From positions 124,001 to 188,000 of the forward strand of contig NW_019173992.1 in the NCBI RefSeq assembly GCF_001642475.1: a DNA stretch of 64,000 bases, given 5' to 3'. This document shows, in pieces, positions 52,391-63,100 of the stretch. Below the pieces are notes generated by a model. It worked only from the letters and a program-made list of their open reading frames with translations, had not been told where the DNA came from and made no database searches. How positions within the stretch are numbered: the stretch's first letter is position 1; each line of letters starts with the position of its first letter. The translations under genes were made by a program, and so were the position numbers. Source of the DNA: Fonsecaea monophora. Its lineage: Eukaryota; Ascomycota; Eurotiomycetes; Chaetothyriales; Herpotrichiellaceae.

Positions 52391-52403
52391 GATAAAATAT
52401 ATG
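52391..52403 (-). promoter_or_regulatory. TATA-like element upstream of the tRNA gene
   Basis: An AT-rich CATATATTTTATC on the minus strand, about 27-39 bp upstream of the mature tRNA 5' end. TATA elements near -30 assist Pol III initiation at fungal tRNA genes; here it might compensate for the displaced A box. Assignment rests on position and composition only. Confidence 0.45.
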
Positions 52404-53392
52404 ATCTTTTGGTTTTGTGGGTGGGGAGAGGGATGGAGGGGCGAGAGGGGCACAGGGTTACGTTCTGTGTGGTGAATAAGGCGAGTGATGGCATGGAGGG
52501 AGGGACGAGATCCCTGCATGGTGTGGATAGGTAGGGAGAAACATGGTGGGGGTTGATTACATCAGGCCTCGGCTTGTGCTCGACTCGTCGACTGTCCAGA
52601 GCCCTGAATGTCCTGAGTCAATCTAGGGACAACCAAGTCAAGAACGAGTTTCTCCCTACCCGCTCGCCGGATCGCTGGTACCCGTCAGCTCTGGTCGATT
52701 TGTAATGTTCGGAGGATATCAGTGGATATTACTGTGGGTGGTATACAGGACGGAATAATGGAAGCCAAAAATGCTCCCTAGTCAGTGCAATGCACATTAA
52801 AATAGCTCACTCATGAAGCTGTCTGCCACCAACCTCAAAGACGCACACGGCGGCTTTCTCTAATGTTTCACGTAGGTGAGGTACCAGTTTAGATAGGTAC
52901 CTAGGTAGGTGTGTGGCAGAATCTTGAATTGGAATCCTTACCTCACCCGCAGAGAAACAACGCAGACCCTCGTAAACCATACTTTTCTAGGCTTCTGGTC
53001 CCTAACGGGCCAGGCGTTAAGGGCCCTGAAGACAGTTTCTAGGCGCCAATCAATGATGATCGTGGGTTTCAAGTACCAGTACCGGGGCAGAAAGACTGCG
53101 CCAATCACCCGTCTGGCATTAATTACTTAGATACTTCTCTCCTCGGAGATCCCATTGATCTGGTCCACAGATTCCTTTCAGACTCCTTTACTTCCCCTTT
53201 CCAATCTGCTCCACAGCAACGGCATATCACGACATCAGCCTCCGCGCCGTTCCAGATCTGCCTTGGCTTAGCTGTTTGCTGGGCCCAAGGGCGCCTTGTT
53301 GATACCTCACACCAGTGTCTGGGTATTTCTATCCTGGCGTAAGCCACAACGACAGGACGGTATCAACATTCACCCATTGACTTCACGGCAAC
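52404..53392. other. Divergent intergenic region
   Basis: About 1 kb between the tRNA gene (minus) and the P450 gene (plus). It includes GGGAG-rich DNA near 52420-52460 and a GTAGGTGAGGTACC-type stretch near 52870. No gene seen. Confidence 0.5.
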
Positions 53393-55171
53393 ATGGTCCA
53401 ACCCATCTTTGGTCTCCTTGACACTAAACGTCTCCCTTTTCTCCTCTGCGCCCTCGTCACCATCTATCTCACCATCAAACTCGTTCAGATCATCCGGACC
53501 ACAATCAGCGCTCGTCGTCGTTACAAAGAAATCCCCCAGTTGCCCCGTCATCCAGTATGGGGCCACTTGGTCAATATGGGCGAAAAGCTCAACCCGGCTC
53601 TCAAAAGGCATCCCGACTATGCCTTTGAAGAAATCTGGGAATCACTAGGCCGGCCTCCAGCATACTTGATGGATCTGCTTCCAGTCGACACGGTCTTTCT
53701 GATTGTCGCAGATCCGGATATCGCGGAGCAAATCACCCAGCCTAATTCAGTCTTCAAATATTCTCTCCCAAAGAGCGATACCTTGATGTCCATGTATCGC
53801 CTGATTGGCTTGGAATCCCTGATCATTGCCGAAGGAGAGGAGTGGAAGGTCTTGCGAAGGCGGTTCAACAAGGGTTTCTCCCCACAACATCTGCATACGT
53901 TGGACGGATTGATTGTTTCCAAGACTCGCGATTTCATTGATCGATTGAAGCAGGCTGCTGCAAGTGGCGAAGTGTTCAGTCTCAAGGACTACTCACAGGA
54001 TCTAACGACAGACATCATCACAACTGTGGCAATCGAGAAAGATTATCATGCTCAGACAACTCCGGAGGGCGTGGGATCAAAAGGTCCCTTTGGTCTTCTC
54101 ACAGCATCGAGACTGCTTTCCAAGCTGGTGTACCCCGTTGGTAGGGGATTTAACCCGCTGGTCTATTTTGATCCCATCAGGCCGACGAAATCATGGTTCT
54201 ACGAGCAGATATTCAATCGCAACTTGGCCAAGGTCATCCGCGAGCAGCTCGCAGCGGAGCAGAAACAGGTGCAAGAGTCGGTCAAGTCTGGCGCAAACGA
54301 CAACAGCCAGTCCGGATTGCAAAGGTCCATTACACGCCTCGCTTTGTCAGGGCTGACCCCAGACGAGGCACTGATCCGCAACACCGTATCACAAATTAAG
54401 AGCTTTCTGTTCGCCGGGCAGGACACGACTGCCACCCTGATTCAATGGCTCTGCTTCGAGCTCTCCAAAGCTTCGTGGTCCCCGTCCGCGGCAGCCATTC
54501 TCGAGAAACTGATTGAAGAACATGATTCGGTATTTGGCAAAGAGGGAGGCCCGTTCAACGCGCTCGACATTCTCGGGCGCACAGATGAAGAGTCCCGTAA
54601 AGAGACTGAAGCCATTCTCGGCAGTCGCCTACCCTACACGACAGCTTTTATCAAGGAGACGTTGCGTCTACATCCCCCTGCATCTACGGCGCGACGGATC
54701 CCCGACGTCTCGCCTGAAAATCCAACACCGGTAATGTTAAAATTGCGCACAACTAGTGGAGAGGAAAAGGAAGTTGAGGTCAATGGCGTAAGAATTTACG
54801 TCTGCGGGTACTTGGTTCACCTGAACAAAAAGGTTTGGGGGGAAGATGCCGCGGTCTTTCGCCCTGACAGGTGGCTGGATGAAAAATACGTGGCGTCTTT
54901 ACCAACCGGTGCGTGGCGGCCCTTTGAGCGCGGTCCGAGGAATTGTATCGGACAGGAGTTGGCAATGGTAGAGGCCAAGGTGGTGCTTTGTGCCGTGGCA
55001 AGAGGTTTCCAGTGGGAGAAAGTAGGTTATTCAGGGAAAACACAGAAGGTAGATATGGACAGACCGCGAGGAGATGGCAAGGATGATGGTGAGCGGGAGG
55101 TATGGAGCGTTAACCAGGTCACGTCTGTGCCAGTGGATGGGATGACGATGAAGGTTCAGTTGCGGACGTGA
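53393..55171 (+). CDS. Cytochrome P450 monooxygenase (CYP59-like)
   Basis: Intronless 592-aa microsomal P450. An N-terminal anchor ('FLLCALVTIYLTIKLVQII', residues ~16-34) is followed by the proline hinge 'EIPQLPRHPVWGH'. 'GEEWKVLRRRFNKGFSP' is the C-helix with the WxxxR heme-contact motif, 'FLFAGQDTTATLI' the I-helix oxygen-activation motif, 'IKETLRLHPP' the K-helix ExxR, 'FRPDRW' the PERF-like block, and 'FERGPRNCIGQELA' the heme loop with Cys518 as thiolate ligand. The FERGPRNCIGQELA form resembles CYP59 and related families, some of which act in mycotoxin pathways (for example StcS), but no biosynthetic cluster surrounds it. The substrate is therefore unknown. The C-terminus has a charged insert ('DRPRGDGKDDGERE'). 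Confidence 0.93.
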   Translation: MVQPIFGLLDTKRLPFLLCALVTIYLTIKLVQIIRTTISARRRYKEIPQLPRHPVWGHLVNMGEKLNPALKRHPDYAFEEIWESLGRPPAYLMDLLPVDTVFLIVADPDIAEQITQPNSVFKYSLPKSDTLMSMYRLIGLESLIIAEGEEWKVLRRRFNKGFSPQHLHTLDGLIVSKTRDFIDRLKQAAASGEVFSLKDYSQDLTTDIITTVAIEKDYHAQTTPEGVGSKGPFGLLTASRLLSKLVYPVGRGFNPLVYFDPIRPTKSWFYEQIFNRNLAKVIREQLAAEQKQVQESVKSGANDNSQSGLQRSITRLALSGLTPDEALIRNTVSQIKSFLFAGQDTTATLIQWLCFELSKASWSPSAAAILEKLIEEHDSVFGKEGGPFNALDILGRTDEESRKETEAILGSRLPYTTAFIKETLRLHPPASTARRIPDVSPENPTPVMLKLRTTSGEEKEVEVNGVRIYVCGYLVHLNKKVWGEDAAVFRPDRWLDEKYVASLPTGAWRPFERGPRNCIGQELAMVEAKVVLCAVARGFQWEKVGYSGKTQKVDMDRPRGDGKDDGEREVWSVNQVTSVPVDGMTMKVQLRT

Positions 55172-55936
55172 TGTTGTGTGAACAGACTGAGATTTAGAGG
55201 GATGGCGCAGATGAAGCGAGTCTTTCTAGTGAGCCATTTTCCAGCTTCGGCTGATGTGCTTGACCTGAATATCGTACTCGGTGTTGTACTCGGGATGTGT
55301 GATGTGTGTACAAGGTGCGCAATATGGTAGCCTTACTGGTCTCAGGCTACAAGGCTGAGAGTGGCTAAGTGGCTCGGGCCCGAACAATATTAGTCAGCCC
55401 GAGCGGGAGGGATCTACTTTCCTCCAGACCACGGAGATCGCTGCAACGCGTCCCTCCATCGGCGCGGACTTGGTTGTCAGAAGCCGATAGAGCATCAAGG
55501 ATCTGCTTGACGATCATCCCAAGGAATTTTGCCCCCCAAATCTGAGCTTCCATCAGCCAGTTGAATTGCATGGCCATCTAGGCACCGAGAATAACGACAG
55601 CCCAGAACCTCGTGTCGGTGTCCCTTGTCCCTCCTCGAAACTCACGCCATCCACGCCACATGGCGCAGGCACCCAATTGAATAGCTGCGTCTGCCACCAC
55701 TTGAGCCTGTGGCGTCCAATACTTCTGGCAACTTCGAGCTGCGTCGCCGCCATCGTCGCCTAAGGTTCTTGGAAGGTGCATGCGTAGGGAATGCGTTTGC
55801 CTAGGCAGCGGGGTAATCACAACTCAAGGTAATGTTGCTATAAAGGATCTTCTGACCTGTACTGTGGCTTGCCATCTCTTCTATCATTATCATTTCTCAC
55901 TCCTTTTCTACATTATCCATCACTGAAGCAAGCAAG
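55172..55936. other. Intergenic region upstream of the Hsp20 gene
   Basis: About 765 bp with no supported ORF. It ends in a TATA box and a C/T-rich leader for the Hsp20-like gene. I looked for inverted nGAAn heat-shock elements and saw none in canonical spacing. Confidence 0.5.
55838..55846 (+). promoter_or_regulatory. TATA box of the Hsp20-like gene
   Basis: CTATAAAGG about 91 bp upstream of the start codon, followed by a C/T-rich leader (TTCTATCATTATCATTTC), the layout of strongly expressed fungal genes. Confidence 0.5.
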
Positions 55937-57559
55937 ATGCCTCCCATCTACTACTTGAATCAACCACCTCATCCCTTCTGGGACTTTGTTGCAGGTATCG
56001 AAGATCACCCTTTCTTCGCCCAACAGCGACGACCTGTCCCAGCGACTCCACCACCGCATCCCCCTCGTCCAGGGGCCGAACAGTCTCAAGCGCGAGCACA
56101 GGCTTCCGCCTCTGCCTCTGCCCAAACCAGCGAAAAAGCCAAGGGCAAGCAGTCTGAGACCAACATCGAGGACCCTCCTGAAGTCGACCCTTCCACTCTA
56201 CCATCCGAAGGTAAAAACGTGCCGTTCCGTGGCCGTGGCCGGTTCGCAAAAGCCTTCGAAGACAAGGACAACAAAGACAACGCCGAAGAAAGCAACAGCG
56301 GCCGTCGAGGTGGACGTGGCTGTCATGGCCATCATGCTGCCCACAACCCCTGGGCAGGACCACCTCCATTTGCGCCCCATGCATTTGGTCCCCCTCCATT
56401 TGGGCCTCCTCCCTTCTTCTTCGGCCCTCATGGCCCCTTCGGTCAGCATGGGCCCCCGGGACACGATGGTGCTGAAGGCCATGGTCCGCGTGCTGGGTTC
56501 CGCGGCCGCGGAGGTTTCCATAGAGGTCGTTGGGGACCACACCATCATCATGGACCTCACTCACGCTCACCACCACGCGGCGGCCCCTTTGCCGATGGTC
56601 GAGCAGGGCAAGCACCCGGCTTCGACCTAGGCAATTTCCTGAACAACCTTGGTGAGCGTCTTGGGGTCGACTTGACCTCTGCCGCTGAAGGTCTGGGACT
56701 GCGATCCCCTCGCTCGACCGAGACCGACTTTGAGCCAAGAACCGATATCTTTGATACGGCTTCGGCCTACATCATCCACCTTTCTCTCCCCGGTGCTAAG
56801 AAATCCGACGTGGGCGTCGATTGGGATGGCGAGAAATCGGTCGTGCGTGTCGCTGGCGTTGTCCATCGTCCCGGTGTCGACGAAGACATGATGTCACGCT
56901 TGGTCGTGGATGGCCGCAAGCGCGAAACCGGCGTCTTTGAGAAGACCATTCGTTTGGGAACGTCCAAAGACCCTGCCAACGTTGACGTCGAGGGCATCAC
57001 TGCCAAGATGACAGACGGCGTTTTGATCATCCGCGTGCCCAAGGTTGAGAAGACCTTTGAGAAGAAGGAAGTTCACGTCGGGGGGAGCTCGTCCCCCTCG
57101 CCCGTGCGGTTTGACGAGAGACCGGAGGACGCATACATGAACGAGAAAGACCTGCTATTTGATGCCGCCGACGACGAGGACAGGGACATGTACGACGCCG
57201 AGCCTGCGACTGTCCCTCAGGTTCAAAACAAGGCTCCCACAATCCAGCACTCTTATCCGATGGATACCACAATGGCGGAGACAGGAGAAGCGAAAGAAAA
57301 GCGTCGTGAGGCCAAGGAAGAAGAAGCATGGCGAGACCGCGACGACCGCGACGAGACGGTCGGGTGTGAGGCTCCCCACAACGAAACGACGGAGACCCTT
57401 CCTAGGTATGAGCCAGAGGATAGCAACAGCCAAAGCCATGCTCAGGCTCAACAACAACACCAGCACCATGAAAGTGTCGATGAGGAGGACAATCTGAGTG
57501 ACTGGGAGAAATCTGGCTCCGAGGATGAGGGCGAGTACGTCAAGATCAACGTTGACTAA
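55937..57559 (+). CDS. Hsp20 (alpha-crystallin domain) protein with long disordered arms
   Basis: Intronless 540-aa relative of Hsp30-type small heat-shock proteins. The N-terminus 'FWDFVAGIEDHPFF' is typical of the fungal family. A long low-complexity segment follows (~residues 30-230), rich in Pro, Gly, His and Phe with repeats such as 'FGPPPFGPPPFFFGPHGPFG' and 'GFRGRGGFHRGRWG'. The alpha-crystallin domain lies near residues 260-375: 'PRTDIFDTASAYIIHLSLPGA', 'DVGVDWDGEKSVVRVAGVVHR', 'RKRETGVFEKTIRLG' and 'ITAKMTDGVLIIRVPK', the GxLxIxxPK end strand. The C-terminal ~150 residues are acidic and Gln/Glu-rich. Such chaperones bind unfolding proteins without ATP in cytosol. The family is usually 180-250 aa, so the flanks are exceptional and may favour condensate formation. 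Confidence 0.9.
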   Translation: MPPIYYLNQPPHPFWDFVAGIEDHPFFAQQRRPVPATPPPHPPRPGAEQSQARAQASASASAQTSEKAKGKQSETNIEDPPEVDPSTLPSEGKNVPFRGRGRFAKAFEDKDNKDNAEESNSGRRGGRGCHGHHAAHNPWAGPPPFAPHAFGPPPFGPPPFFFGPHGPFGQHGPPGHDGAEGHGPRAGFRGRGGFHRGRWGPHHHHGPHSRSPPRGGPFADGRAGQAPGFDLGNFLNNLGERLGVDLTSAAEGLGLRSPRSTETDFEPRTDIFDTASAYIIHLSLPGAKKSDVGVDWDGEKSVVRVAGVVHRPGVDEDMMSRLVVDGRKRETGVFEKTIRLGTSKDPANVDVEGITAKMTDGVLIIRVPKVEKTFEKKEVHVGGSSSPSPVRFDERPEDAYMNEKDLLFDAADDEDRDMYDAEPATVPQVQNKAPTIQHSYPMDTTMAETGEAKEKRREAKEEEAWRDRDDRDETVGCEAPHNETTETLPRYEPEDSNSQSHAQAQQQHQHHESVDEEDNLSDWEKSGSEDEGEYVKINVD

Positions 57560-58345
57560 GCCACTGCGTGTCACTAGGGCGTGCAATCATACTTTGGGCT
57601 AGGATGTTATTCTTATAAGCCACGAAAGAGAATACGATACTATTCGATAGGGAGGGTTACTTTATGGACACGTCTTGGGTAGTTTTTGATAATTGATATG
57701 GTCGAGCCAAAAAAAACAACAACAACAATACGGATACCATCTAACATATATCTATCTATACTTGAGAAAAAGAAACGGGAAATAAAAAAGGAGGCGAGGG
57801 ACAGATATGCCCTCGTTTTATCACTGTCTACACGTTTTACCTGTTCCATTCATTCCAGTCATTGATTCATCCCTTCCCTTCCCTTCCACTTCCACTAGGA
57901 AACTTAGTCGCATCGCTGACGCGCAGATCCTCCAAAGACATCCATTGTCGGTGTCGGTATCGTAGTCGATTCTGATTTACAGCCCCAGCGCAGCAAGGCC
58001 ATTTTCAAAGTCAATGTCAAATTGCAGTATCAATCTCAGTACATGGATCGATGGGTACGTAGACCCTCCTCCGTGTTTTTCGTATCTTTCTATTTGCTTC
58101 TCCCCCTTAGTCCTCATCTTCTGTGAAAAGTCCCCTGTCCCGCCGCCTTCACCGGAAGGGGGAAGGACACAGATCAAATTAAATTAGTGTAAATGTTTTC
58201 TCTGATCTTTCTTTCTCTTTTTTTTTCTGTCTCACAAAACCAATCTCTTGTCTCGCCCCCTCCCCCCCTCACCATTTCAAGTTCTAGTATCTGATACCGA
58301 GTTCATCTCTCCCTCTCCTCCTTCTTCCGCCCCTTTCTTCCTGCT
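57560..58345. other. Convergent intergenic region
   Basis: About 790 bp between the 3' ends of the Hsp20-like and chitinase genes, with A-rich, CCCTT-rich and CTTTCTTT-rich runs. No gene seen. Confidence 0.55.
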
Positions 58346-60190
58346 TCACTCCCCCAAAACCTCCTTAACCACCTCCGCAAACGTGACGTTCTCGCCATTG
58401 ACCCACTGCGCACTGACCTCCTGATACGCGCCGTCCCAAAACATGGCCCCAGCTAGGTTCGGCAGGCCCATGGCCTTGGCTCGCACGAGGATGGACTTGT
58501 ATGTGGCAACGTCGACGTAGCCGGAGCCGGCGCCGGGGAAGGCCGGGGTGCCAATGAGCAGGCGCGGGGCGGTGATGCCGTTGTTGATGGTGTGGAATGT
58601 GTTGACATGTCCACCTGGAGAGGTGGAAGAGGAGCCAGAAGGGGCGTCCCGAGCATCCAAGTCGACGGATCTCTTGCTCCTCGCCTTTCGCTGGGTTGTC
58701 GGGGCAGTATTACCGGCGAGGACAAGGTCGTCGGACCAGGCCCGTAGCGAGTCGAAGAACCCCTCGCCCGCGCTGAGCTGGCACGACGGGTTATTGTAGA
58801 ACTGCACACTAAAAAAATCAATGTCGTTGAGGAGGCTCGCCACGGGCACCGACGCATCGGGCCGCGGACACTGCGGCGCCGCTGAGAGGTAGTACGCCTT
58901 GGACGGGTCGGTAGCCATGAGTTGTCGTAGAGTCGAGACTAGGGTCGGGATGTGCGTAGCGGCAGAGGGCAATTCGTTATCTGTTTCACGGCACCATAAG
59001 ATACTCGGTTAGTTTTGGAGACGTCGTCCAAATGGATCAAGGTTGAGAGGGAAAGAGAAAAACCAGAAGTGAAGTAGTAAGGAGTGAGAAATGAGGATCA
59101 ACGAGTCCACAACATACAAACAGCTAGGAGTTCTCCCCCAGGAGAGAAAGGATTAGAAGAAATAAAAATACTCACCAATATCAATCCCATCAAGAACTAC
59201 ATCCCCATACGGCCTCAGCGGGGTGAGGGTGGCATTCGCCGTCCCTCCTAGAAACAGGCCCCAGAGGGTGTTGGCGACCTCGATAGCCTTGTCATCGCTA
59301 GGCAGCGTGAGGTCCCCCACGGACCCGCCGAGGCTGAGCAGGACCTTCTTGCCCTGCCGCTGACACCTGGCGATCTTGCTGGCTAGGCCATCGCCCACGC
59401 AGTCGAGCAGCCTCGTGGCTCCCACGGCCTGTTGGGCCGTGTTGGGCGCCCAGCAGTTCGAGGCCATGTTCATGGCCGGGTATCCCCCGCCGTCACCGCT
59501 AATGAGATGCGTGACGAAGGCCATGATGACCATGTCGACGGCCGGGTCGTCGCAGACCTGGGTCAGCGAGATGATTGGAGTCAGGTCCGTTTGCGAATAG
59601 TAGACCACATTGAGGTCTGAGGCTTGTGGGTTAAACGTGGAGATGGACGTGGCAGTCGTCGATGATGAGGACGATGGGATCGAAATTGAGGGCGTAGAGG
59701 TGCTTGCGCTTGACGTTGCATAGCTCGTCAGCATGGTCGGCGACGGAAGGGGAGAGTGAGGGTCGACATTGGTGATGGGCAAGATGGTGGGGTGTGGTTG
59801 TGACTGCATGGACGTGGCGAGAGAAGGTAACAGTGTTGCAAGCGTGAACTGCGACGCAAGCAACTCAATTAGCTGTTCGATGGCGTTTCCAATCTCACCC
59901 ACCAACTCGTTCAGCTGTTCCGAAAAATCTTGTGACGGATCCAGCCGCTGACTGCGAGCCAACGGTCTCCAATACCCAGCACGACCTGCTCGAAATATTG
60001 CGTCTCTCCGTGACCGCGTCGCTCTGGACGGCGGAACATGCTGTGCATGGGACAGCTCGATGGCGTCCAAGGTGCTGCGCAGGCTGGCGGCGATACCTTC
60101 CCAGTCACCTATCGGGGTTGATGCGAGAACAGAACTGATACACAAAGCGAGACAGAAGAGCAGAAATCTGTAAGAAAAGGCCATTGCCAT
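58346..60190 (-). CDS. Secreted GH18 chitinase
   Basis: Two exons (60190-59176, 58980-58346) around a 195-nt intron give 549 aa. A signal peptide opens the protein ('FSYRFLLFCLALCISSVLA'). The next ~180 residues are a linker-like region ending in Ser/Thr-rich sequence ('ASTSTPSISIPSSSSSTT'). The catalytic TIM barrel starts at 'LNVVYYSQTDLTP', continues with 'DMVIMAFVTHL' and 'GKKVLLSLGGSVGD' (the SxGG motif), and reaches 'DGIDIDNE', matching DxxDxDxE with Glu341 as the acid/base; the intron splits the codon of its third Asp. 'FYNNPSCQ' and 'GAMFWDGAYQ' are class III substrate-binding blocks. GH18 class III enzymes cleave beta-1,4-linked GlcNAc in wall or exogenous chitin. No chitin-binding module or GPI signal seen. 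A Lys/Arg-rich insert ('TQRKARSKRSVD') interrupts the barrel. Confidence 0.9.
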
Positions 60191-63100
60191 TTTGACGTTG
60201 ACGAAACGGTCTGACTGAAAGGACAGATGCACGACTTGAACTTATACCTTCAAGAGACAAACATGGGCTGGCGGCTGGTTCGACCCTAGACACTACCATA
60301 CCACAAGAGAGCTGGAGAAAAGACATGTCAAGTTCAAGAATGATGCTCGGTGCTCGCGGGAAGGAATGTGGCGACCTGGATGCTGGTGGTTGTGTGTTTT
60401 GTCCATGCTCGAGAGCATTCCAGACCATGACACCAGCACCAGCGGAAGCCTCAGCACAACCACCATCACCATCGCGCTCAGGTCAGGACGGGACACTTCA
60501 TTCTGTGTATACTGTGAGGGTTTCAGATCATCATCAAGTCATAGGCCGGTGGAAGAGACGGATGTAGATGCTGTCACCACTGAGAGTCAGACACAGATGA
60601 GAGGTTGGTATAGAGAGCATCGATGAATATTGTAACACTGCTGCTTTTGCTCCCAGAGGAATGTAAGTTCGTGCATTATCTCACCAGTGTCCAACCCAGC
60701 TTCCTGCAATATGGCAGATGAGGCTCGGATTGCGCGCCTTGCAGTTGGCATGATACTAGCACACCTCTTCTTGTTCCTGGCCAGATTTGGAGAAACATCT
60801 CCCTTCAGTTAAGGGGTCCAACATCAGTTGACCTTTTGCACATAAATGCTCAACCTTCCGCAAAGCAAGGAGATACTTGGTGGTTATCCCCTTGCCACTG
60901 CTAGTCGCCAATAATCGTCCAGCTCCCATACTGCAGCAATGCAAAGGCATGTGCCGCCGCGCAATCAGCGGCTGGCGCAAAGGATCAGCTGCATCGATCG
61001 TTTTGTTTGCTGCTCATCGAGACTGCAATCGCCGCGAAGGTCATGGCGCTTTAAGCAGCTATCTTGCTGGCGGCGCTAGACCATCTCAGAGACAACATTC
61101 TCCGTCGATCAGTGCCCCGAGTTATCCCGGCTAAAATCCTCATCGAGTGATCAGATGCATATGTAGGCGACGAAGCAGAACTTGTCGCTGCATCTTTAGC
61201 TTTCCGGCACTTTCCGTCCCTGCAAATGTGGAGTTAGCCCATCGTATAAAATAGTCCGTATATACTCCGAGTACCATGCTTGTTGTGTGCCGGCGCTTTC
61301 TTTCGGTCCTAGCCAACAAATGAACCGTATGGTACGATGTTTGAGTTAAAACCACTTCCGGCATTCGGCATTCTACCATACTTCTCGGCGCACGTCCTGT
61401 CAGCAGCTTGAACGCAAGACATATCCATGACTGCGCCCTGCCCATAAGCTGAGAAGAGGCCGGTCTCCTCGCCACATTGATGCAGGTCAGGCCATCACTT
61501 CCAAGCGATAGCTAAGCAAAATAATTAGTCCATGTTCATAGTTGAAAGATTTACAGGGCTTGGATGCAGGTGCAAATCCTTCTGGAAGCAGGTACCCACC
61601 ATTTGTCGCGTGTCTCCATCAAGCTGAAGGGCGCCGATTATTGCCCAGGTGGTCTGCCTCCATTGGGGCGTGAGACAGACGGAATTGGTGGCCGATCACG
61701 GGGAAGCATGGGACTGGCTGTTGGTTGACACTTCCTCGCCATCCCTAGTCGGTCAGGCTTCTCTTCCGTCTTGTATTTTGCCAGTTAGAGAGATGTGCCG
61801 CATAAAGCATCCGAACCGTATATCAGCCTCGCACGTGACGGTCTTCAGGTGCGGCAGCCTTGTCGCTTGAACCAGGGTTTTTGTTGATGATGTTTGGCTG
61901 CACCAGTGGCAAGGGAGAGTCCCTGATTTCCTCCCAAGCCAAATCAGGCCCTGCTTTGGGCACCAGCGGTGAGTGAGGCAGATAGCCAATTGCGGCCCAA
62001 GATACCTCGGGGAATTCCTGAGCACGTCCTGCCCCGTTTGTTGGCGCTCTATTTTGTGAAATGCCGAGAATCCTGGACACCAAAGACTTGCAAAGGAAGA
62101 GGATGGCCTTCGATAGCGCCAATGTACCTCAAAGCGCCACGGGGATGCTAGGCAAGGGTGCGAAGAAGGCAGCAGCCCCGAGCCGTGCCGAGTTCCACTG
62201 CGACATGGGGAGAGAGGAGACAGCCATTCAGTCGTGCTTTGACCAGCACGGACGCAGGACGCAGGACGCAGGAAGTGACTTGAACCACGACTGCTTTCGC
62301 AATAGCCCCGTCGGTACCCCCAGGTCGAATGCCCATTGCGCGCAGGAGCTTCCCAGGTGGCCAGGACAAATCAGAGAGAGGGAAGGGCTCGATCTGTGCG
62401 AGGAGCTGCAGAGGGTGAAGCACCTAGGTACTTAGGTACATTGGTGGGATCAGATGTACTCGCAAGTGGAAATGCAGACGGCGGAGGTGCGTCGATGAGT
62501 GGCGGTCTGTTTCGCACGAGTTCGCACATCAACGGCATCCCCTGTACCGTGTAGACTTGGGAGCCGACTTGAGAGGGTTTTGTGGTTGGAAGACAGTGGT
62601 GCAATTGGGCGGCTGCGGCAGTACGTACCTTGGATTCCTCCCCATCCTCGCCATCCTAGCCCACCATGAGGACAAGCCCAACTCCAGGGACTGGAAACAT
62701 AGCATTATATTTTCTGCTACGGAAATCCTCCCAGAAAGGGTCTATTGAGGATCACTGCGTCAGTTCAGGGAAGGTCTCTTATGATCTGCCGGGCCTGAAA
62801 CACCATGCTACGTGGTCTAGAACCCTTGGTGGCCATGCGTCGAAAGTAGTTTCCCCTGGTGAATCTTCGGGCATCACTACAGGGGTTTTGGAAGCGCTTC
62901 CCTCCTTGATGCCCAGGTATCCACTGACAGGAAGCGCAGGCATCCTTAGATCCCTCACCTGCAAGCCACGTCTCTTGTCGTCACATCTGAACATGCCTCT
63001 ACACGAACTCTGCCAATCTTATCAGGGTGTTTTCCCTGTCATGCTCGAGACTACAGTTCTATGTTCACGCAATGGATCCTCAATGAGCGACAAGTGGAGT

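Noticed and set aside
60270..60290. Second B-box-like sequence (GGTTCGACCC) on the plus strand
   Set aside because: No A box, stems or terminator around it, so no tRNA call was made.
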